NCBI RefSeq assembly: GCF_001043975.1
Contig: NZ_LABY01000102.1
Span: forward strand, 40,998 to 104,997
Source of the DNA: Methylobacterium variabile
GTDB taxonomy: Bacteria > Pseudomonadota > Alphaproteobacteria > Rhizobiales > Beijerinckiaceae
Reading direction: 5' to 3'
DNA length: 64,000 nt
A program made the position numbers and the translations under genes. Below are positions 60,049-64,000 of this stretch, in pieces. The notes beneath the pieces are model-generated. The model made no database searches. It worked only from the letters and a program-made list of their open reading frames with translations, and was not told the DNA's origin. Positions within the stretch are counted from its first letter, which is position 1. Each line of letters starts with the position of its first letter.

Positions 60049-61851
60049 TCAGGCCGGCTGCACCGCGGCCCGACCGGCGGCCAGATAGGCGCGCCACCCA
60101 CCGTGATGCGAGACGTCCTCCGCCTCGCGCACGCCCTCCGGCTCGCAGAGGAAGCCCTTGGGCGTCGTGCCGTCGGCCAGGCGCAGCGTGCCGATGCCGA
60201 GGGGCGCCGGGATGGCGGCGACGAAGCGGCCGAAGGCCTCCGGCGCGAGCGCCCAGACCTCGGTGGCGATCGACGTGCCCGCGCCCGCCGCCACCCGCAC
60301 CAGGCCCGGACGGCGCGGGCCTGCGCCCGGCAGGGCGAAGAGCCGGTAGTCCGGCGTGGTCTCGACGGCCCGAAGGCAGCGGGCGCCCAGCGCCGTGAGT
60401 TCGCCGTTGAGGGGGAGACCCGACAGGTGGGCGCCGACGACCGCGAGCTCGATCTCGTCGGATGCCGCGCGCGGCGGTCCCGGATCGGGCGCCGGCGGCG
60501 GACACGCGCCGGTCGCCCCCATCGTGGCGCCGCCGGCGCGGTGGAGGGCGCCGCCGAGGGGAACGAGGGCGGCGTCGCGGCCCGCTGGGGCGATCAGGGT
60601 CACGCCCGCCGGCAGCCCGTCGGCGCGCGGCCGGGCGGGCACGGAGAGCGCGCAGAGGTCGAGGAGGTTGACGAAGTTCGTGTAGGTGCCGAGTTCGGCA
60701 TTGGGGCCGATCGGATCGGCGGCCAGCGCGGCGAGGGGCTGCGGGCGCGGGAAGGTCGGCACGCACAACGCGTCGAGGCCGGCCCAGACCGGCTCGGTGG
60801 CGCGGCGCAGCTCCGCCAGCCGGTAGCGGCCCGCGAAGGCGTCGGCCGCGGAGAACGCGGCGGCGCGCTCGGTGATTGCCCGGGTGACCGGGTGCAGCGC
60901 CTCCGGCCGGGCGGTGATGAGCGGGCGGATCGCCTCCCATCGCTCGGCCACCCAGGGCCCGTCGTAGAGGAGCGCGGCGGTCGCGAAGAACGGCGCGAGG
61001 TCGACCGGGATCAGGGTGGCGCCGAGGGCTTCGAGGTCGGCGAGGCCTAAGTCGAAGGCGGCCTCGGAGAGCGCGTCGCCGGCGAAGCGCCGGCTCGCCG
61101 CGTCCGGCACGCCGACCCGCAGCACCGAAGGTCCGGGCTGCCCGACCGGGACCGGTCGCGAGAACGGGTCGGCGGCGTCGAAGCCGGCCAGAGCCGTGAA
61201 GGCGTCGAAGGCGTCCTCGACGGTGAGCGCGAAGACCGAGACGCAGTCGAGGGTGCGGCAGGCCGGCACGACGCCGCGGGTCGAGATCGCGCCCAGGGTG
61301 GGCTTGAGCCCGACGATGGCGTTGAGCCCCGCCGGCACCCGGCCGGACCCGGCGGTGTCGGTGCCGAGCGCCAGCGGCACGAGTCCGGCCGCCACCGCGA
61401 CGGCCGAGCCCGACGAGGAACCGCCGGGCACGAGCGCCGGATCGAGGGTGTTGCGGGGCACGCCGTAGGGCGAGCGCACGCCGACGAGACCGGTGGCGAA
61501 TTGGTCGAGGTTGGTCTTGCCGATGACGAGCGCCCCGGCCCGGCGCAGGCGCGCCACCACCTCGGCGTCCGACGCCGCGACCGCGGCGTAGTCGGGGCAG
61601 GCGCAGGTCGTGGGCAGGCCCGCGACGTCGATGTTGTCCTTGACGGCGACCGGGATGCCGTGGAGCGGGCCCGCCGGCAGGGTCTCGGCGTCCGCCGCCA
61701 CCTCGGCCTCGGGCCGCAGGGTGATGAAGATCGCCGGATCGCCGTGGGCGGCGATGCGGCGGTAGACCTCGCGAACCGCATCCTTGGGCGTGAGGGACCC
61801 CGAGGCGTAGGCCTCCCGGTACGCGGCGAGGGTGAGGGGGAACTCGGTCAC
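60049..61851 (-). CDS. atzF: Allophanate hydrolase
   Basis: Hydrolyses allophanate to two ammonia and two CO2, the last step of cyanuric acid, biuret or urea-carboxylase pathways. The 600 residues comprise an amidase-signature domain (VAVKDNIDV with the catalytic Lys, PGGSSSGSAVAVAAG and GTDTAGSGRVPAG with the Ser-Ser pair) and a C-terminal domain of about 130 residues (VGAHLSGLPLNGELTALGA, GTTPKGFLCE) typical of AtzF/DUR1. Full length. The start overlaps the stop of the upstream hpxZ-like gene as ATGA. Last gene of the operon. Confidence 0.92.
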   Translation of the reverse strand: MTEFPLTLAAYREAYASGSLTPKDAVREVYRRIAAHGDPAIFITLRPEAEVAADAETLPAGPLHGIPVAVKDNIDVAGLPTTCACPDYAAVAASDAEVVARLRRAGALVIGKTNLDQFATGLVGVRSPYGVPRNTLDPALVPGGSSSGSAVAVAAGLVPLALGTDTAGSGRVPAGLNAIVGLKPTLGAISTRGVVPACRTLDCVSVFALTVEDAFDAFTALAGFDAADPFSRPVPVGQPGPSVLRVGVPDAASRRFAGDALSEAAFDLGLADLEALGATLIPVDLAPFFATAALLYDGPWVAERWEAIRPLITARPEALHPVTRAITERAAAFSAADAFAGRYRLAELRRATEPVWAGLDALCVPTFPRPQPLAALAADPIGPNAELGTYTNFVNLLDLCALSVPARPRADGLPAGVTLIAPAGRDAALVPLGGALHRAGGATMGATGACPPPAPDPGPPRAASDEIELAVVGAHLSGLPLNGELTALGARCLRAVETTPDYRLFALPGAGPRRPGLVRVAAGAGTSIATEVWALAPEAFGRFVAAIPAPLGIGTLRLADGTTPKGFLCEPEGVREAEDVSHHGGWRAYLAAGRAAVQPA

Positions 61852-62237
61852 GCCGGAACCTCGTCGATCAGGCTGACATGCGCGGCGACGACCCGCCAGC
61901 CCTCGGGCAGCCGGGCCCAGGACTGCATCTGGCGCCCGACCTTGCCCGGGTTGCCCTCGCGCCAGAACAGGGTCGAGGCGGTGGCGAAGTCGCGCCCGAA
62001 GGTGGTGATGACTGTCTCGCCGATGCGCCGCTCGACCCCGACCGGCGAGCGCGCCCGGCGGAAGGCCCGGATCGCGTCCATGCCGTAGAGGTTCTCGGCC
62101 ACGCCGTACCGGATGGTGCGGGGATCATCCCAGAACAGGGCCTCGAGCGTCGGCACGTCGTTGGTGACGAGGGCGGTCTCGTAGCGGGCGAAGGCCGCCT
62201 CGACCTCGGCCTTCACGTCGGGGTGGTCGATGTCCAT
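61848..62237 (-). CDS. hpxZ: HpxZ/AtzH-like protein (DUF3225, SnoaL fold)
   Basis: A 129-residue NTF2-like protein found beside amidohydrolases of oxalurate, cyanurate and barbiturate catabolism. Seen: DIDHPDVKAEVEAAFARYETALVTNDVPTLEALFWDDPRTIRYGVAENLYG and FGRDFATASTLFWREGNPGKVGRQMQSWARLPEGWRVVAAHVSLI, both family landmarks. The ATG at 62237 has GGGAG 8 nt upstream and gives the normal length. It overlaps atzF by 4 nt. AtzH-type proteins assist breakdown of the 1-carboxybiuret/allophanate intermediate; the exact role here is inferred. Confidence 0.87.
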   Translation of the reverse strand: MDIDHPDVKAEVEAAFARYETALVTNDVPTLEALFWDDPRTIRYGVAENLYGMDAIRAFRRARSPVGVERRIGETVITTFGRDFATASTLFWREGNPGKVGRQMQSWARLPEGWRVVAAHVSLIDEVPA

Positions 62238-62308
62238 GATGATGCTCCCGTTTCGGAGCCTGGCCGACTGCAGCAGCAGGTCTGGCGGCTCCATCATCGA
62301 AACCTCTC

Positions 62309-62354
62309 CGCGTCGTCCCGGGGCTCGCCGAACGCGACTACCCGGGATGACGCG
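62309..62354. repeat. REP-like inverted repeat inside the amidohydrolase operon
   Basis: Arms CGCGTCGTCCCGGG (62309-62322) and CCCGGGATGACGCG (62341-62354) pair with one mismatch around an 18-nt loop. It shares GTC-TCCCGGGGC with the other REP-like elements. It lies in the 166-nt gap between the AtzE stop (62404) and the hpxZ start (62237) and may attenuate or stabilise the transcript. Confidence 0.6.
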
Positions 62355-62403
62355 TGAGGGTATCAACACCGCCGGCTGACCTTGCCGGCCCGATCGAACG
62401 GCC

Positions 62404-63789
62404 TCAGGCCGCCACCGGCGCCACCGCTACACCTGCCGCCTCCAACGCGCCGGCCACCCGCAGCGCCAGGTTCTCCCGCCACGGCGCCGCGATCACCTGG
62501 ACCGCCAGCGGCAGGCCTCCGCCCACCCGCACCGGCACCGCCACGACCGGCAGGCCGATGAACGAGATCGGCTGGGTGAACACGCCGATATTCGGCCGCG
62601 CCGGCACGGTGACGCCGTCGAGCTCCATCGTCGCCTGCCCGATCCGCAGCGCCCGGCACGGCGTGCAGGGGGCGAGGATCACGTCGACCTCGTCGAACAG
62701 GGTCAGCACCCGCTTGGCGTACCAGCTGCGGAAGCGTTGGGCGCGATGGACCCAGGCGGCGGGGATCGTCGTGCCGGCGATCAAGCGGTCGCGCACCGCC
62801 GGGTCGTAGTCGGCGGGCCGCTCCCGCAGGCGCTCGAGGTGGAGGCCCGCCGCCTCGGCGGCGGTGATGATGAAGGCCGCGGCCCGGGCGCGCGCGGCTT
62901 CCGGGATCTCGACGCTGCGCGTCGCCCCCAGCGCCTCGGCGGCGAGCCTGACCGCCGCGAAGCAATCGGGCTCGCCGCCGCGGGCGAAGTAGCCGCCGGC
63001 GACCGCGATCCTCAAGCCCGACGCGCCCTGCGCGAGCCCGCCCGCGACCGGCTCGACCGGGCGCGGAGCCTGCCAGGGATCGTCGGGGTCCGCGCCCTGC
63101 ATCGCGTCGTAGGCGAGGCCTAAGTCGGCGACCGAGCGGGCGAGGGGCCCGAGATGGTCGAAGCTCGCGACGAAGGGGAAGGAGCCGGCCCGCGACAGCC
63201 GGCCGAAGGTGGGCTTCAGCCCGAAGGTGCCGCAGAACGCGGACGGCACCCGGATCGAGCCGTTGGTGTCCGAGCCGAGGGTGAGGGGCACGAGCCCTGC
63301 CGCCACCGCCGCGCCCGAGCCGCCGGACGAGCCGCCGGTCATCCGCTCCCGGTCGTGCGGGTTGCGCGAGGGGCCGTCATGGACGTTCTCGCCGGTGAAG
63401 TCGTAGGCGTACTCCCCCATGTTGAGGGCGCCGACCAGGATCGCCCCGGCCTCCTCCAGCCGCCGCACCAGGGCGCCGTCGCGGGCCGCAGGCTCGCGCT
63501 CGCGATTGATCTTCGAGCCGGCGCGGGTGGGCAGGCCCTCGACGTCGAACAGGTTCTTGACCGCGAACGGCACGCCCGCGAGGGGCCCGGGCGCCCGGCC
63601 CGCGGCGCATTGCGCGTCGATCTCCGCCGCCCGGGCCCGGGCGCGCGCGGCGGTCACGTCGGTGAAGGCGTTCACGCCCGGATCGATCGCGGCGATTCGC
63701 GCCAGGGCGGACTCGACCGACGCGGCGGCGGTGAGCCGGCCCGCCGCCACGGCGGCGGCGATCCCGGCGGCTGTCTCGGGCCCGTTCAT
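62404..63789 (-). CDS. atzE: AtzE-family amidohydrolase (1-carboxybiuret hydrolase large subunit)
   Basis: Amidase-signature hydrolase, 461 residues. Seen: GVPFAVKNLFDVEGLPTRAGS with the catalytic Lys, MTGGSSGGSGAAVAAGLVPLTLGSDTNGSIRVPSAFCGTFGLKPTFG with the Ser-cis-Ser pair, and VILAPCTPCRALRIGQ and GLPVVAVPVRVGGGLPLAVQVI near the C-terminus. The motif set and the overlapping AtzG gene identify the AtzE group, which deaminates 1-carboxybiuret to 1,3-dicarboxyurea. The start overlaps the AtzG stop (ATGA). Barbiturate or oxalurate routes are alternative contexts. Confidence 0.9.
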   Translation of the reverse strand: MNGPETAAGIAAAVAAGRLTAAASVESALARIAAIDPGVNAFTDVTAARARARAAEIDAQCAAGRAPGPLAGVPFAVKNLFDVEGLPTRAGSKINREREPAARDGALVRRLEEAGAILVGALNMGEYAYDFTGENVHDGPSRNPHDRERMTGGSSGGSGAAVAAGLVPLTLGSDTNGSIRVPSAFCGTFGLKPTFGRLSRAGSFPFVASFDHLGPLARSVADLGLAYDAMQGADPDDPWQAPRPVEPVAGGLAQGASGLRIAVAGGYFARGGEPDCFAAVRLAAEALGATRSVEIPEAARARAAAFIITAAEAAGLHLERLRERPADYDPAVRDRLIAGTTIPAAWVHRAQRFRSWYAKRVLTLFDEVDVILAPCTPCRALRIGQATMELDGVTVPARPNIGVFTQPISFIGLPVVAVPVRVGGGLPLAVQVIAAPWRENLALRVAGALEAAGVAVAPVAA

Positions 63790-64000
63790 GCCCGGAACAC
63801 CGGCGCCGGCTCGACGGTGTCGTCGAGGGGGAAGTCGATCACCAGGCGGGCGGCGGCCGCCGTCGCCTTGACGCTGGCGATCACCGTCTCGCGCCACTCG
63901 GGCGCCATCGGGATGCCGACGAGGGGCACCATCGCGTCGACCACCGCGCCGGCGGTCTCGTCGTCGAGGGGAAGGGCAGGGGGCCGGGGATGTGTCGTCA
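63786..64000 (-). CDS. atzG: AtzG-like small subunit (DUF4089), start just beyond window edge
   Basis: The last 71 codons read PLVGIPMAPEWRETVIASVK followed by ARLVIDFPLDDTVEPAPVFRA and a stop, the conserved end of AtzG (DUF4089), the small partner of AtzE. The window's last two bases on this strand are TG, directly before ACGACACAT in frame, so an ATG starting one base outside the window (MTTHPRPP) is the likely start. It overlaps atzE as ATGA. AtzG and AtzE form a heterotetrameric amidotransferase-like complex. Confidence 0.85.
   Translation of the reverse strand, partial: TTHPRPPALPLDDETAGAVVDAMVPLVGIPMAPEWRETVIASVKATAAAARLVIDFPLDDTVEPAPVFRA

Overview
The window is high-GC DNA (about 70 %) with tightly packed, often ATGA-overlapping operons. 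The gene complement (poly-HAMP hybrid kinase, HWE kinase, TRAP and ABC uptake systems, AtzE/F/G-type amidohydrolases) suggests a Methylobacterium-like member of the Hyphomicrobiales (Alphaproteobacteria). The genus is an inference from gene content, since no rRNA or tRNA gene was found.

Region 1 (1-13.6 kb) is a catabolic island arranged around a Nac-like LysR regulator (10633-11568). Three operons surround it. The first (5710 down to 1, minus strand) encodes an SDR, a complete polar-amino-acid-type ABC importer, an L-idonate 5-dehydrogenase-like enzyme and a gluconate 5-dehydrogenase-like SDR. The second (10542 down to 5797, minus) encodes biotin carrier, biotin carboxylase, PxpB, PxpC, a biotinyl-like protein without the biotin lysine, and PxpA. 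The third (11784-13615, plus) encodes a PEP-mutase/isocitrate-lyase-family enzyme and a 2-hydroxyacid dehydrogenase. All three carry the same 40-bp upstream element, with ATA-N9-TAT (the Nac consensus) at one end and CCGTCTT at the other. This is the best candidate here for an undescribed system: one regulon joining a split urea-carboxylase-like enzyme, an importer and sugar-acid dehydrogenases.

Region 2 (13.6-31.1 kb) is mostly signalling: a 2OG-Fe(II) oxygenase protein with an odd N-terminus, a chemotaxis receptor, a membrane histidine kinase, an MFS/MarR/flavin-monooxygenase group, a REC-PAS-kinase-REC protein and a 1937-residue hybrid kinase with eight near-identical 92-residue HAMP repeats.

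Region 3 (31.1-47.5 kb) holds class I aldolase, a CoA-transferase, an IS630-family transposase scrap, a LysR regulator, SelO, an isochorismatase-family hydrolase, a voltage-sensor-like K+ channel with a zinc ribbon, DUF421 and DUF427 proteins, an HWE kinase and a decayed paralogue of its sensor domain.

Region 4 (47.5-64 kb) holds a patatin-like lipase, a di-haem cytochrome c resembling rubber oxygenases, a GrdB-like protein with an orphan substrate-binding protein, a TRAP transporter (fused DctQ-DctM) with cupin and GntR regulator, and an atzG-atzE-hpxZ-atzF operon for 1-carboxybiuret/allophanate-type substrates that runs off the right edge. REP-like palindromes at three places in this region share a core.
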